Shown: piece after piece, positions 5,117-5,723 of the stretch
Numbering within the stretch: position 1 is the first letter of the stretch
Layout: each line of letters begins with the position of its first letter
Assembly: GCA_025964455.1 (NCBI GenBank)
Contig: JAOPYU010000047.1
Coordinates: 1-5,723, forward strand
DNA length: 5,723 bases
Reading direction: 5' to 3'
DNA from: Thermoleophilia bacterium
GTDB lineage: Bacteria; Actinomycetota; Thermoleophilia; Gaiellales; SKUG01
Program-made: the position numbers and the translations under genes
Notes under the pieces: generated by a model
The model's input: the letters and a program-made list of their open reading frames with translations, nothing else
Databases searched by the model: none
Told to the model about the DNA's origin: nothing

Positions 5117-5723
5117 ATGGGCGGCGCATTGATCGACCTCGCGGCGTCCGTGCTCGTCACGGCCGCGGTCATGCTGCTCCCGGGCATGGCGCTCGTGGGC
5201 GTGCTCGGCGCATTCACCGTCATCGATCCGCTGCTGCGCCCCGCCGCCGCGGTGGCCGGCACGATCGCGCTGTCCTCGGTCGCGCTGGCACTGACGCTGT
5301 GGCTGCACTGGTCGATCATGGGCTATGGCCTGGCGATGCTGCTCGCGACGCTGGTGCTCGGCATCGTCGCGCTGCTGCGGTTCACGCCCTCGCGCGGCAT
5401 GGTGGGTCGGGGCGAGCGTGCGCGGTCGGTGCTCGGCTGGGTCCCGCCGACGATCGTGCTGCTCGTGGTCGGCATCTTCGATGCGCCCCAGGTGCGCTCG
5501 GACACGTACTGGCACGTCGCGCTCGCACGCAAGCTCGGTGCGTTCGAGCACCTCTCCTCCGCCCGAATCTCGTTCGAGGCGGGAGCGCCCGGCAATCCCA
5601 ACTATCCCCTCCCGAGCTGGCACGCCCTCATCTCGCTGGCCGACCACGCGCCGCGCGTGGACCTGTGGTCGGCGACGTGGTTCCTCACCTTGTGGCTCGC
5701 CCCGGTGGCGATGCTCGCGTTCG
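5117..5723 (+). CDS. Polytopic membrane protein, partial; possible GT-C-type glycosyltransferase
   Basis: The first 202 codons of a gene cut by the window end. Hydrophobic segments are visible at about residues 7-31, 42-64, 68-88, 106-122 and 183 onward, with a polar stretch at 123-182 between the fourth and fifth. That loop contains RSDTYWHVALARKLG (127-141) and NPNYPLPSWHALISL (160-174). An Asp followed by Tyr/His and an Ala-rich helix in an outer loop recalls the acceptor/donor loop of GT-C enzymes, which use polyprenyl-phosphate sugars; I cannot confirm a family from this fragment. Position after a polyprenol-phosphate-sugar-synthase-like gene supports the idea, as does the 6-bp spacing. 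There is no clear ribosome site, so translation probably re-initiates after the upstream stop. That stop (TGA, 5108-5110) is in the same frame, two codons before this ATG, so no earlier start exists. It could instead be a polymerase or flippase-like protein. Confidence 0.7.
   Translation, partial: MGGALIDLAASVLVTAAVMLLPGMALVGVLGAFTVIDPLLRPAAAVAGTIALSSVALALTLWLHWSIMGYGLAMLLATLVLGIVALLRFTPSRGMVGRGERARSVLGWVPPTIVLLVVGIFDAPQVRSDTYWHVALARKLGAFEHLSSARISFEAGAPGNPNYPLPSWHALISLADHAPRVDLWSATWFLTLWLAPVAMLAF

Noticed and set aside
3902..5647. A long open frame on the minus strand (about 581 codons) opposite the glycosyltransferase and membrane-protein genes
   Set aside because: Its product is full of His, Arg, Asp and Gln repeats with no fold-like pattern, the usual mirror of G+C-rich coding DNA. 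The plus-strand genes have clear family motifs.

Overview
The window is very G+C-rich, and its genes prefer codons ending in G or C. They are tightly packed, with short gaps and apparently leaderless starts. This fits a high-GC Gram-positive (Actinomycetota). A Microbacteriaceae-like actinobacterium is my guess from style and gene mix, not something the sequence proves. There are five complete protein genes, one clear partial gene cut by the right edge, and a doubtful gene start at the left edge. I see no tRNA, rRNA, CRISPR array, transposase or attachment site.

Left part (1-2160): a leftward histidine-phosphatase (phosphoglycerate mutase superfamily) gene stands back to back with a rightward CPA2-type cation:proton antiporter gene. 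The roughly 105-bp gap between them holds a striking A+T-rich island with two alternative, partly overlapping inverted repeats. One arm contains the phosphatase ribosome binding site. The phosphatase has Asn where its family usually has the catalytic Glu or Asp. The antiporter has Glu-Asp at the position where CPA2 proteins usually have Asp-Asp.

Right part (2170-5723): a small surface-polysaccharide locus. Leftward are a FemAB/GNAT-like acyl- or aminoacyltransferase gene and, translationally coupled to it (GTGATG overlap), a monotopic phosphoglycosyl transferase gene. That enzyme class loads the first sugar phosphate onto undecaprenyl phosphate. Diverging rightward are a membrane-anchored family 2 glycosyltransferase gene and, 6 bp on, a multi-membrane protein gene that may encode a GT-C-type enzyme and runs off the window. 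The 95-bp divergent gap appears to hold two leaderless promoters, the leftward one being the clearer.

Together the right-hand genes suggest assembly of a lipid-linked glycan: priming by the phosphoglycosyl transferase, extension or polyprenyl-sugar donor supply by the family 2 enzyme, possible extracytoplasmic transfer by the polytopic protein, and decoration by the GNAT-like enzyme. The antiporter and phosphatase look like ordinary neighbours. No single element is certainly a new system. The best leads are the nested inverted repeats over a ribosome binding site and the coupled transferase pair.
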